A program made the position numbers and the translations under genes. A stretch of DNA of 47,444 nucleotides from a virus. Positions within the stretch are counted from its first letter, which is position 1; each line of letters opens with the position of its first letter. Positions 8,642 to 16,394 of the stretch are shown here, in pieces. Location: positions 1-47,444 of IMG/VR virus record IMGVR_UViG_3300020465_001298; one strand, 5' to 3'. A model generated the notes under the pieces. That model did no database searches and was not told the DNA's origin. It saw only the letters and a list, made by a program, of their open reading frames with translations.

Positions 8642-10024
8642 ATGTCCTTGTCTCAAAAACAATTTGCCGACTTCAGAAAAGTTTGTGAAGAATTTAATGA
8701 AGTAGAAGAAATTATCGAAGAAGAACTCGTTCATGAAATTTGTGATGAACTGATTGAAGAACTTATTGAAGAAGGATACTCCGAAGAAGAAGCAATTGAA
8801 GTTGTCGATGAGGCAACTGATCTTTATATTGATGAGACACTTTGTGAAGTAAGTGACTCATATTACGACAGTGCTGTTAGAGCATCGAAGAAATCTGCAA
8901 GTGGTATTGACAAGGCAGCAAGACAGAAGAGAAGAGCAGGTCAGGTTAGATATGCTAAGAGAAAGGCAGGGGATGCTCTCAAAGGTGCTGTCGGTGCTGT
9001 TAAAGGTGCTGTTGATAGTGTTAAGAAGAAAGCATCAGCTGCTAAAGCAGGTGTTCAGATTGCAGGATCAATTGCTAAAGATGAGGCAAGGAGAGCAGGA
9101 CGTAAAGCAGCATTATCTGTTAGTAAAGCACCAGAAAAGGCAAAGGCAGCAGCATCTGATGCTAAGAAAAAAGCAAAGAGTGGGATCAAAGGATTTATTA
9201 AACGTCAGGCACAGAAGGTTGTCAATCGTATGAGTGAAGAGATTGAAGCACTTAAGGCAACCGGTCTCTTTACTGCGAAGGAGATTAAAGCAATTGTAGA
9301 ATCAGAGAATGTTTATGAAGCAATCACCAGTGAAAAGGGTAAAGCAAAAATGAAATCTATGATTGATGCTCGCACCACTGATTCTGGTAGAGCAAAGTCA
9401 GGTAAAGGTCAAAACGTTAAAGACATTAAGCACATTGGTCGTGCTAATGTTGATGGTTATGGTGGAACACCTCCCAATCTAAAGGTTGCTAAGAATCCAG
9501 TAAAATCTAACTTTACTGGTCTCAATAGTGGAACCGGCAACAAAGCAAAAAGAAGAGCAGACGCCTTAACAAAGAATGAAGAACTTAAGGCAACTGGTAA
9601 GTTCTCTGATAAGGAGATTGAAGCAATCATGGAAGCAGACTCACTTGCAGCAATGCAAGCAAGAAGAGAAAAGCGTCTTGCCGCACAAAGAAAGCGTGAA
9701 GGCACTACTGCAACTGGAAGGGACTTTGGTCACGACTATTCCCTAACTCCTGCTCAACAAAAAACAAGAAGAGATGCTGAGTTTAAAGCAGGAATCGGAA
9801 CTAAGAAAGAAGAAGTTGAGGTTGATGAAGCAATGAGTTCTTATGATCGCAACCGTAAGAGAGCAGCACAGAGAGCAGCAGATAGAAATGCCGCCAGAGC
9901 TGCCGGAAAGACCGGTGTAGTTCCTGGAGTCGGTTATGTGTCTCCTAGAAAAGAAAGAGAAACATACGTTGATTCTGCGGGCACTACCCGTCATAAGTCT
10001 GGTGCAAAGATGCCAAAGGACTGA
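8642..10024 (+). CDS. Putative internal virion protein, acidic N-terminus and histone H1-like Lys/Ala middle
   Basis: 460 aa. Residues 1-75 are extremely acidic (EVEEIIEEELVHEICDELIE). Residues about 80-195 are Lys/Ala-rich and resemble histone H1 tails (APEKAKAAASDAKKKAKSG). A 19-residue unit occurs twice: ALKATGLFTAKEIKAIVES and ELKATGKFSDKEIEAIMEA. GTGNKAKRRADA and VDEAM are shared with the protein at 510-1982. IMEA and IVES sites fit the T4 gp21 prohead protease consensus (I/L-x-E before a small residue). A late promoter precedes it. A packaged DNA-binding or internal protein is inferred. Confidence 0.55.
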   Translation: MSLSQKQFADFRKVCEEFNEVEEIIEEELVHEICDELIEELIEEGYSEEEAIEVVDEATDLYIDETLCEVSDSYYDSAVRASKKSASGIDKAARQKRRAGQVRYAKRKAGDALKGAVGAVKGAVDSVKKKASAAKAGVQIAGSIAKDEARRAGRKAALSVSKAPEKAKAAASDAKKKAKSGIKGFIKRQAQKVVNRMSEEIEALKATGLFTAKEIKAIVESENVYEAITSEKGKAKMKSMIDARTTDSGRAKSGKGQNVKDIKHIGRANVDGYGGTPPNLKVAKNPVKSNFTGLNSGTGNKAKRRADALTKNEELKATGKFSDKEIEAIMEADSLAAMQARREKRLAAQRKREGTTATGRDFGHDYSLTPAQQKTRRDAEFKAGIGTKKEEVEVDEAMSSYDRNRKRAAQRAADRNAARAAGKTGVVPGVGYVSPRKERETYVDSAGTTRHKSGAKMPKD

Positions 10025-10046
10025 TATAAAATTGACATAATTCTTT

Positions 10047-10074
10047 GAGAGGGCTTGACACCCTCTCTTTTTTT
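10047..10074 (+). terminator. Rho-independent terminator
   Basis: Perfect seven-pair stem (GAGAGGG 10047-10053 with CCCTCTC 10061-10067), seven-base loop, then seven T. It ends the transcript of the 8642-10024 gene. The loop contains the -35 box of a promoter (see 10055). Confidence 0.88.
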
Positions 10075-10083
10075 GTTTAGAAT
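10055..10083 (+). promoter_or_regulatory. Sigma70-like promoter nested in terminator
   Basis: TTGACA at 10055-10060, 17-base spacer, TAGAAT at 10078-10083. The -35 lies in the terminator loop and the -10 just beyond the T-run. It would serve the GIY-YIG gene and followers with host RNA polymerase. Confidence 0.7.
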
Positions 10084-10131
10084 ATCTTTGCTAAGGTTGA
10101 TGGATATATAGTAAGCGCTTAAACAACATGA

Positions 10132-10587
10132 ATGAATTCATATGAAAATCCTTGGACTTACATGGAACGAACTTTTGATAGTAGTGATGTTGGGGATTAC
10201 TTTGGTTTTGTTTACTGTATTACCAATCTCATCAATGGACGACAATACATTGGGAGAAAGTATTTTTGGTCGTTCAGAACACCACCAGGAAAGAAACGAA
10301 AAGTAAAACAAGAATCTGATTGGAAAAAATATTATGGATCTTGTCCTGAATTAAAAGAAGATATAAAAAAGATTAACAATAAAATATTTTTTAAGAGAGA
10401 AATTCTTTCTCTACATAAATCCAAAGGTGATTGTAATTTTGAAGAGACAAAACAATTATTTTTAAATAATGTCTTATCTGAGTCTCTTGACAACGGAACT
10501 CCTGCATATTATAATAGTAACATTCTCGGACGCTATATGCGGAAAGATTATGGTAACTTTGGAAAAAACTCTGGAGATAGCTCATGA
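10132..10587 (+). CDS. GIY-YIG domain nuclease-like protein
   Basis: 151 aa. The N-terminal part contains FGFVYCITNLINGRQYIGRK, the paired (F/G)xVY and YIG motifs of the GIY-YIG nuclease fold, followed by the conserved Arg region (SFRTPPGKKRKVK). This compact family is widespread in T4-like cyanophages and is usually encoded free-standing. It may act as a homing or DNA-processing endonuclease; the actual substrate cannot be read from the sequence. It is preceded by a sigma70-like promoter and overlaps the next gene by 38 bases. Confidence 0.75.
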   Translation: MNSYENPWTYMERTFDSSDVGDYFGFVYCITNLINGRQYIGRKYFWSFRTPPGKKRKVKQESDWKKYYGSCPELKEDIKKINNKIFFKREILSLHKSKGDCNFEETKQLFLNNVLSESLDNGTPAYYNSNILGRYMRKDYGNFGKNSGDSS

Positions 10588-10753
10588 ATGGGCAGTTGAC
10601 AGAATGCACACTCTTTGTGATATGGAATCAAATGATGTGCTAGAATCAGTAGAGAATGCATATGCAATTCAAACAGAGTTTGCCGAATGGTTAGACCCTA
10701 CTATTAAAGATCATGAAATTTACTCACTCGAATATCTTGGAGACGATGATTAA
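10550..10753 (+). CDS. Small acidic conserved hypothetical protein
   Basis: 67 aa from the ATG at 10550, beginning MVTLEKTLEIAHEWAVDRMH. It is helical and acidic (SLEYLGDDD at the end). The start is inside the GIY-YIG gene and the end overlaps the next gene by 8 bases. The upstream in-frame extension is hydrophobic and unlike the rest, so the internal ATG is preferred. Function unknown. Confidence 0.6.
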   Translation: MVTLEKTLEIAHEWAVDRMHTLCDMESNDVLESVENAYAIQTEFAEWLDPTIKDHEIYSLEYLGDDD

Positions 10754-11324
10754 AACGTTTATTGGACTTGGAATTGTTTCAGCTACAGTTTCTTCTCAAA
10801 TTTCTGAACAACTATTAGTAACAAAACCAAATCCTGTTAAAACTTCGACAGTTAAATATAAATCAACTTGGAAATGTCCAAAATGCACACCAGAAGAACA
10901 ATATGTTCTTAAAAAATTACAAGAAAGCACTAAGATTACCGATAGAAATGCTCTTGCTACTATCTTAGGAAATATTAAACAGGAAAGTAAATTTGTTCCT
11001 AACATTTGTGAGGGTGGTGCTCGGGTTTCTTATAATGAATGTCGTGTTGGTGGATATGGTTTAATTCAATGGACTAGTATTGGTCGTTACAAAGGTCTTG
11101 GTAGATTTTGTAATAAGTATGCCTGTGATCCCAGTAGTCTGGAAGGTCAAACTCGTTATATGATTAATGAACCTATATTCCAAAAATATTTGCCTTCATT
11201 TGAAGGTAGTGGTCAAACTGTTCAACAATATATGATTCCGGCATACTATTGGTTAGGATGGGGTATCAAAGGTAAAAGAGAGTATTATTCTTATAACTAT
11301 AGTAAAAAACTGATATGGGCATAA
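10746..11324 (+). CDS. Lysozyme-like peptidoglycan hydrolase (phage tail lysozyme type)
   Basis: 192 aa. The N-terminus MIKTFIGLGIVSATVSSQIS could be a signal or signal-anchor sequence. The core from about residue 55 (NALATILGNIKQESKFVPNI, then GYGLIQWTSIGRYKGL) follows the pattern of the phage tail lysozyme family, with a Glu in KQES and the GLIQW active-site strand. A CPKC pair precedes it, and further cysteines could form disulfides in the periplasm. It would cut host cell-wall glycan, either at lysis or at entry. Overlaps both neighbours. Confidence 0.72.
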   Translation: MIKTFIGLGIVSATVSSQISEQLLVTKPNPVKTSTVKYKSTWKCPKCTPEEQYVLKKLQESTKITDRNALATILGNIKQESKFVPNICEGGARVSYNECRVGGYGLIQWTSIGRYKGLGRFCNKYACDPSSLEGQTRYMINEPIFQKYLPSFEGSGQTVQQYMIPAYYWLGWGIKGKREYYSYNYSKKLIWA

Positions 11325-11800
11325 TCAAAAAAGTCAAACAGTTGTTTAAAACACAAACTACTCTTCTCATGAAAAAAACTGGTACTTTTAAAGAAGAAGA
11401 TGTTGAATGTTCTATTGATGAAGAAAAAATTGAATGCTCCAAATTAGAAACACCAATATTTGAGTGTGGACCAGGACATTTTAGTCATGGATATAGTCCA
11501 TATGTTGGAATTCCTGCTCCAGTATATCTTAATGATGATTCGTGGTTTGGACCTGCTCCTGTTAGATCTCAAAACCAAATTGATTATATGCAACAAGAAT
11601 ACGAAATTAAACGACAGGAACGGGAAGAAAATTTTTCTGTAGAACCTAATGACATACATCAAAGAATGTATGAAATTGCCACTCAAAATAGTAATACCAC
11701 TATCGATATTAATCCTCCTGGTGGTTCAGAAAATTTTCTTGATGGAGGTTCTAATGGTTATGGATGGATGTCAGGAACTGGTAAGGAGCAATTTTTATGA
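11315..11800 (+). CDS. Hypothetical protein, Gly/Asn-rich C-terminus
   Basis: 161 aa. Basic N-terminal helix (MGIIKKVKQLFKTQTTLLMK), then several spaced cysteines (DVECSIDEEKIECS, PIFECGPGHF) and a Gly/Asn-rich tail (GGSENFLDGGSNGYGWMSG). No family recognised. It overlaps the lysozyme-like gene by 10 bases and the next start by 4 (ATGA). Membership of the same operon suggests a virion or lysis-related role, which is only inference. Confidence 0.55.
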   Translation: MGIIKKVKQLFKTQTTLLMKKTGTFKEEDVECSIDEEKIECSKLETPIFECGPGHFSHGYSPYVGIPAPVYLNDDSWFGPAPVRSQNQIDYMQQEYEIKRQEREENFSVEPNDIHQRMYEIATQNSNTTIDINPPGGSENFLDGGSNGYGWMSGTGKEQFL

Positions 11801-12006
11801 CTGAAGATTGGCGTTATAGTGAGCAAAAACTTGTTCTTCGTGAACAGGCATTAAAAGTTCTTCTTTCTAAATATGGTGGTCAGATGGAAGGATCTATTCC
11901 TAAGTATTCAACACAATCAATCTATGAGTGTGCTCACGATTGGATATCACAAGGAAATATTAATACATCAGGTATTGTTAGTTATTACAAGGCATATTAT
12001 TCATGA
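11797..12006 (+). CDS. Small hypothetical protein
   Basis: 69 aa, MTEDWRYSEQKLVLREQALK onward, helical and soluble. Starts at an ATGA junction with an AAGGAG box eight bases upstream, and ends in another ATGA junction. No motif recognised. Confidence 0.6.
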   Translation: MTEDWRYSEQKLVLREQALKVLLSKYGGQMEGSIPKYSTQSIYECAHDWISQGNINTSGIVSYYKAYYS

Positions 12007-12704
12007 AAAAAATTATTGCATCCCTGGTTGCTGCGGCAACGGTTGCCCTGCCTGTCCATTCAGACCCACTCCAAGAAAATGAGTACTATACTAGTCACTC
12101 TACGGGGTGTATGTTACTTCGGGAATGTACAGATGGAGTCGAACAAGTCTTTAGTCTTCTGGATATTTCTAGTCAGTATCCCAATACTGACGATTTTTAT
12201 TCTATTGCTAACGAATTCAACAACATGCTTGTCTCCCTTAGGAGGATCGGAGTTAAGGTGTTTCTAGCAGATGAAAAATATTTTCCTGTAGGACATCGTG
12301 GTGTTTATCATACAGTGGGAAATAATTTTTTCTTAAATAAAACATTTATGAAACGTCCGGGTGTATTAATGAGTGTAATGCGTCATGAAGGATGGCACGC
12401 CGCACAAGATTGTATGGCAGGAACTATTGAAAATAACATGATTGCTATTATTATGGATGAAGAAAAAGTTCCTGAGATATGGCAGGAAATGGCAAGAAGA
12501 ACATATAAACATATGCCTAGTGCTATTCCATGGGAAAAAGAAGCAACTTGGGCAGGTAGAACTGCCGGTATGACTCAGAAAGCACTTAAATCTTGTGCTC
12601 GTGGTGATATGTGGACTGATTATAAACCTACACCTCTGACTAAAGAATGGTTAGAAAAAAATGGTTATATTAAACTTGATGGAACTAGTTACGGCACTAA
12701 ATAA
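12003..12704 (+). CDS. Exported HExxH protein, putative zinc metallopeptidase
   Basis: 233 aa. Residues 1-20 form a signal peptide (MKKIIASLVAAATVALPVHS). The motif HEGWH at residues 128-132 within VMRHEGWHAAQDC fits the zinc-binding HExxH signature, and Glu180 in WEKEATWAGR is a candidate third ligand. Cysteines at 36, 42 and 137 fit an exported protein. The family is not one I recognise by name, so catalytic activity is inferred from the motif. It sits two genes downstream of a lysozyme-like hydrolase, which suggests envelope work. Confidence 0.62.
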   Translation: MKKIIASLVAAATVALPVHSDPLQENEYYTSHSTGCMLLRECTDGVEQVFSLLDISSQYPNTDDFYSIANEFNNMLVSLRRIGVKVFLADEKYFPVGHRGVYHTVGNNFFLNKTFMKRPGVLMSVMRHEGWHAAQDCMAGTIENNMIAIIMDEEKVPEIWQEMARRTYKHMPSAIPWEKEATWAGRTAGMTQKALKSCARGDMWTDYKPTPLTKEWLEKNGYIKLDGTSYGTK

Positions 12705-12724
12705 TTCTGCCTTACTCTTTTACC

Positions 12725-13195
12725 ATGCCAGAAGAAGTAAAGAAAGACGAAGTAAAGAAAGAAGAATTAAAAGGAGATAAGAAAAAAGGACCACTTGGAA
12801 AGTTAAAAGAAAAAGTTGAGGACTCTGAGGAACAACTTAATATTATTTCAACTTTTGTTCGTCTAGGTATTCTTGTTTGGTCTGGTGGAATTCTTACTCT
12901 TAATTATGTGACGATTCCTGGTTTTCCTCAAGGAAAAATTGATCCGACATTCATAGCCAGTGTTTTTACGGGGGTTTTAGCTACGTTCGGGGTTCAGACG
13001 GCAAAAAATAAAAATGGTAATGGTAATGGTAGTTCTTCTTCGGGTGCGATAAACAAATCTGATTTAGAAAAATTAATTAATGCAGCATCTCAAACTGCAC
13101 CTGCACAAACTATCCGGATTGAGCAAGCACCTCTTCAAATTGGAAATCAACCACCTCAAGGACCACCAAAATCTAACGATTCCTATAAGATGTAA
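12725..13195 (+). CDS. Membrane protein with two transmembrane segments (holin-like?)
   Basis: 156 aa. A highly charged N-terminus (MPEEVKKDEVKKEELKGDKK) is followed by two hydrophobic segments, about residues 44-62 and 74-91. Then come an NGNGNGSSSSG linker and a Pro/Gln-rich C-terminus. Two short membrane helices beside a lysozyme-like and a peptidase-like gene make a holin possible, but the long polar tails are not typical. A CTAAATAA late-promoter variant overlaps the preceding stop. Confidence 0.55.
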   Translation: MPEEVKKDEVKKEELKGDKKKGPLGKLKEKVEDSEEQLNIISTFVRLGILVWSGGILTLNYVTIPGFPQGKIDPTFIASVFTGVLATFGVQTAKNKNGNGNGSSSSGAINKSDLEKLINAASQTAPAQTIRIEQAPLQIGNQPPQGPPKSNDSYKM

Positions 13196-13220
13196 TACTG
13201 CCGAATTTAAAAAATAAATT

Positions 13221-13859
13221 ATGACTGATATTGTAAAACAGGTAAACCCCAAAGAAAAATTATCTAAACGCAGAAGATTTAGACGTAGAGGTCCATTTAA
13301 ATGGGTTCTTCTTGGTGTGGGTGGTTTAGTCGCAGTTGCACATATTGGTGCTCTTGGTCATCTAATGAAGATGACTGAGAAATATGCAGATAGACCACAG
13401 TATCCTTCTATCAATCTTCCTACCGGAGAGTATTCATCATATGATGTAAAGGTGGGAAAAGAAGGATATGAAATTAGATATAATGCTAATGATCCGAAAG
13501 TATTAGTTAGGGAAAGTAATTTAGATTTAAAAAGTAGTAAAAAAGGATTTTTTGGTAGTTCTCAAAGTTTAGATAAAAATGAATATATTCGGAAAGAATA
13601 TACAATGTATGGTGAGTCAAATGGAGGTAATGATCCTGAGGGAAAGTTGAGTGCCGAAAAGTTAACGTGTATCAAATCGGAAGGTTCTGGAGAGTCAACC
13701 GGTGCGATAGTGGGAGCTAGCATGACCAGTGGACTTGCTCCAGTATTAACTGGAATTCCTTATGTTGGATGGTTGGCTGCTGGATGGGCAACTATGTTAG
13801 GTCAAAATGTTGGAAGTAATCTTGGTGGTGAAATAGCAAAATCTGTTAGTGGTTGCTAA
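13221..13859 (+). CDS. Membrane-anchored protein with C-terminal glycine-zipper region
   Basis: 212 aa. A very basic N-terminus (KRRRFRRRGPFKW) leads into one membrane helix at about residues 29-47, giving an N-in, C-out layout. The last 50 residues are Gly/Ala-rich with small residues every fourth position (GAIVGASMTSGLAPVLTGIP), like glycine-zipper membrane segments. Function unknown; possibly inserts in the envelope together with the neighbouring membrane protein. Confidence 0.58.
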   Translation: MTDIVKQVNPKEKLSKRRRFRRRGPFKWVLLGVGGLVAVAHIGALGHLMKMTEKYADRPQYPSINLPTGEYSSYDVKVGKEGYEIRYNANDPKVLVRESNLDLKSSKKGFFGSSQSLDKNEYIRKEYTMYGESNGGNDPEGKLSAEKLTCIKSEGSGESTGAIVGASMTSGLAPVLTGIPYVGWLAAGWATMLGQNVGSNLGGEIAKSVSGC

Positions 13860-13918
13860 CAATTAATTAATTGGCATTGGTAAAAAATAACTAGATAGTG
13901 TAGTTAAATTTTTTAAAT

Positions 13919-14242
13919 ATGAAGTTCTTTTTTGTACTTCTAACAACTTTCTTTTTAGCAGCACCGGCATGGGCTGTAGATGTTATAATGAACTCTGATG
14001 GTAATCTTCAGTTTGAACCATCTGATATCACAATTACTAAAGGAGAAAGCATACACTTTGTAAATGGTATGTTACCACCTCATAATATTATTGTGAATGG
14101 TCGTCCTGATTTATCTAGAGAATCATTATTTTTTAGTCCTGGTCAAACTCAAGATATAAAATTTACTGAAGTAGGAGATTATGATATTTTTTGTGGGCAT
14201 CATCAAGGTGCGGGCATGATTGGAACAGTACACGTTAACTAA
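13919..14242 (+). CDS. petE: Plastocyanin
   Basis: 107 aa. Small copper protein carrying electrons from cytochrome b6f to photosystem I in the thylakoid lumen. A signal peptide of about 19 residues ends APAWA. Type-1 copper ligands are all present: His55 (PPHNI), Cys92, His95 and Met100 in FCGHHQGAGM, with the spacing of cyanobacterial plastocyanin. The mature protein is a little short. A host-derived photosynthesis gene typical of cyanophages. It is followed after 8 bases by petF, so both electron carriers are likely made together. Confidence 0.93.
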   Translation: MKFFFVLLTTFFLAAPAWAVDVIMNSDGNLQFEPSDITITKGESIHFVNGMLPPHNIIVNGRPDLSRESLFFSPGQTQDIKFTEVGDYDIFCGHHQGAGMIGTVHVN

Positions 14243-14250
14243 AAAAATAA

Positions 14251-14544
14251 ATGGAATATACGATTACATGGAAATCATCTGACGGAACGGAAACTACTTT
14301 TCAATGTGCAGATGACCAGTATCTATTAGAAGCTGCCGAAGATGTTGATATTGATGCACCGTCTTCATGCAAGGCAGGTGCTTGTTCTACATGTGCCGGT
14401 AAACTTGAAAGTGGAACGGTAAATCAGGAGGAGCAATCTTTTCTTGATGATGATCAAATAGAAGATGGATTTATCCTGACATGTGTATCATATCCAATAA
14501 GTGACTGTGTTGTATTGGCAGAACAGGAGGAATGTCTTTATTGA
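14251..14544 (+). CDS. petF: Ferredoxin, plant-type 2Fe-2S
   Basis: 97 aa. Cluster ligands follow the CxxxxCxxC...C pattern: [13 protein letters not shown] and a final Cys in ILTCVSYP. It accepts electrons from photosystem I and passes them to reductases, including ferredoxin-dependent enzymes that regenerate thioredoxin for ribonucleotide reductase. The C-terminus EQEECLY is usual for cyanobacterial ferredoxins. It follows petE closely and precedes gnd, so it belongs to the photosynthesis/carbon gene run. Confidence 0.94.
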   Translation: MEYTITWKSSDGTETTFQCADDQYLLEAAEDVDIDAPSSCKAGACSTCAGKLESGTVNQEEQSFLDDDQIEDGFILTCVSYPISDCVVLAEQEECLY

Positions 14545-14582
14545 TATAATTAAAATGAATTGAAAGAAATGGAGTTAATTAA

Positions 14583-15620
14583 ATGAAAGTTGGTATTATT
14601 GGTTTAGGTAGAATGGGCGAGGGTATGTCTCGTCGGATGATGAAAGCAGGTATTGAAACCTGGGGTTATAGGCGTAACTATGCAAAGGCTGAAGAAGCAT
14701 TTGAAAAAGGTTATGTCAGTGGAATTGCCACTGATTTAGAAAATCTTGTTAAAATAGTTCATCATGTAGATGGACAAGTTGGTAAATGTCCCGGAATTTT
14801 TCAACTTGTTATTCCAGCAGAATTAGTAGAGGACACACTCAATGAGTTATTACCATTACTTGGCGACGGAGATATTATTATTGATCATGGCAATAGCAAC
14901 TTTAAAGATTCTCGCAGGAGAGCAGAAAGGCTTTCTAAGTATGGTATCCAATATATTGACTGCGGTACTTCTGGTGGAGTTTACGGTCTGGAGCGTGGAT
15001 ACTGTCTTATGGTTGGTGGTGCAAGTGGCGCAGTATCTGCCTGTGCCCCTATTTTCAGGGCACTGGCACCTGGCATTGCCTCTGCACCCCGCACGGACCC
15101 TTACACAAACGCAACATCTGCTGAGTATGGTTGGTTACACTGTGGAGGTCCTGGAGCAGGTCATTTTGTAAAGATGGTTCACAACGGAGTCGAATATGGA
15201 ATCATGCAAGCGTATGCAGAAGGGTTTAATATTCTCCATCATGGTAATCTTGGTTCCCAATATGTTAAGGAAGGGGATGCTGAGATTGCTCCGATGGAAA
15301 ATCCGGCAGACTATCAATATGATATTGACACTGTTGAGGTGGCTGAGCTTTGGCGTCGTGGTAGCGTTGTTGGTAGTTGGTTACTTGATCTTACCGCTGA
15401 TGTACTACGGCATGATCCTAAACTTAGCAAGTTCGATGGGGGAGTATCAGACTCTGGTGAAGGTCGTTGGACTCTTCACGCTGCTGTGGATCTTGGTGTA
15501 CCCACACCTGTTATCTCTGCCGCACTATTTGAACGCTTTAATTCTAGAAGATTGGGCGAGTTCGGAAACAAAATCTTAAATGGTATGAGATATATGTTTG
15601 GAGGTCATAACGTAAGATGA
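14583..15620 (+). CDS. gnd: 6-phosphogluconate dehydrogenase (short form)
   Basis: 345 aa. Oxidatively decarboxylates 6-phosphogluconate to ribulose-5-phosphate, giving NADPH. The NAD(P)-binding GLGRMG motif lies at residues 7-12; GTSGGVYGLERGY and CGGPGAGHFVKMVHNGVEYG hold substrate- and catalysis-related residues (Lys and Asn of KMVHNG). The length is that of the short bacterial form, not the about 470-aa enzyme. Start has a GGAG box. The stop overlaps the next ATG. With zwf 0.7 kb downstream and talC at 22.4 kb, it forms a phage pentose-phosphate set. Confidence 0.93.
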   Translation: MKVGIIGLGRMGEGMSRRMMKAGIETWGYRRNYAKAEEAFEKGYVSGIATDLENLVKIVHHVDGQVGKCPGIFQLVIPAELVEDTLNELLPLLGDGDIIIDHGNSNFKDSRRRAERLSKYGIQYIDCGTSGGVYGLERGYCLMVGGASGAVSACAPIFRALAPGIASAPRTDPYTNATSAEYGWLHCGGPGAGHFVKMVHNGVEYGIMQAYAEGFNILHHGNLGSQYVKEGDAEIAPMENPADYQYDIDTVEVAELWRRGSVVGSWLLDLTADVLRHDPKLSKFDGGVSDSGEGRWTLHAAVDLGVPTPVISAALFERFNSRRLGEFGNKILNGMRYMFGGHNVR

Positions 15621-16087
15621 TTTGTATTGGAGCACAAACTATTACAACAACTCTCGCTACAATTGCTATTGGATCGATAACTCCGGAAGAGATTAGAACT
15701 TATGTTTCTATAAATGCGGATCCGTGGGACAATAATGAACAGATTAACTTTAAAGAACCTATGGGTTCTTTAGGTATTGAATATGATATTCATAAGAATA
15801 TGAAATTGTTTATGGAACATATTTCTTCTCCGATGCAGTGCAATGATTCTCCAGGTATTAATCATGCAGGTGTTAAATTTTATGCTCCACTTGGAGGCAC
15901 CACTCTTTATTCTGGAATCAGCATCAACAACTCTAATTTTGATACTAATGATAACTTTAGTGGACCATTGGCATCAATAGGTGTAGAATATGGTGACTCT
16001 TACAAATTTTATACTGAATATTTGACAAGTGTTGATGATATTGAAAATGGAAGAGCATCAATTGGATTTAAGGTATTTTTTAAATGA
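15617..16087 (+). CDS. Putative outer-membrane beta-barrel-like protein
   Basis: 156 aa. The N-terminus has a weak signal-like hydrophobic stretch (ITTTLATIAIGSI). The rest shows alternating patterns and recurring G(I/V)EYxxxxxxK/F-like strands (GSLGIEYDIHKNMKLFMEH, ASIGVEYGDSYKFYTEY) and ends GFKVFF, as small outer-membrane barrels do. Starts by an ATGA overlap with gnd and ends in an ATGA overlap. Function unknown. Confidence 0.55.
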   Translation: MICIGAQTITTTLATIAIGSITPEEIRTYVSINADPWDNNEQINFKEPMGSLGIEYDIHKNMKLFMEHISSPMQCNDSPGINHAGVKFYAPLGGTTLYSGISINNSNFDTNDNFSGPLASIGVEYGDSYKFYTEYLTSVDDIENGRASIGFKVFFK

Positions 16088-16266
16088 CTTTAGCAAACGT
16101 TTTACTTTGGGTCGCAATCCCATTCGTACTTATTACATTTTGTTTTGGATTTATCAAAGGTGATAATGACTATTACGATAGTGATGATTATACTGGAAAT
16201 GGGACAGCACATCCAGTTTTATTTGAGGAGACTGAATGTGATTTGCGTGTAAAAAATGTAAAATGA
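16084..16266 (+). CDS. Small membrane protein (intact copy of a duplicated gene)
   Basis: 60 aa. One membrane helix (LANVLLWVAIPFVLITFCFG) then an acidic Tyr/Asp-rich tail (KGDNDYYDSDDYTGNGTA). The frame starts and stops in ATGA junctions. A gapless but broken copy follows directly at 16263. Function unknown; small one-helix proteins of this kind recur near zwf in this window. Confidence 0.6.
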   Translation: MTLANVLLWVAIPFVLITFCFGFIKGDNDYYDSDDYTGNGTAHPVLFEETECDLRVKNVK

Positions 16267-16394
16267 CCCTAGCAAATGTCTTACTTTAGACAACAATCCC
16301 ATTTGTATTATCCACTATATATTTCGGGTTATGAAAAGGTGAAAATGTCTATTATGAATTATACAAATACGATGGAAACGGAACAGCACGTTAG
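16263..16394 (+). pseudogene. Decayed tandem copy of the 16084 small membrane protein gene
   Basis: Read in frame from the ATG at 16263, the codons align without gaps to the gene at 16084 over about 44 codons. Shared blocks are MTLANVLL, IPFVL, KG, YY and GNGTA. The tryptophan codon has become TAG (16287) and a later isoleucine position is TGA (16332), so it cannot be translated whole. The ATGA junction is duplicated as well. The 3' half now overlaps the start of zwf in another frame. Confidence 0.78.

Noticed and set aside
10592-10619. TTGACA-16-TGATAT promoter-like match
   Set aside because: Inside coding sequence, poor -10, and no gene starts nearby that needs it.
16276-16344. Longer zwf start giving 480 aa
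   Set aside because: The extra 23 residues come from the decayed duplicate read out of frame; the start at 16345 has a ribosome box.
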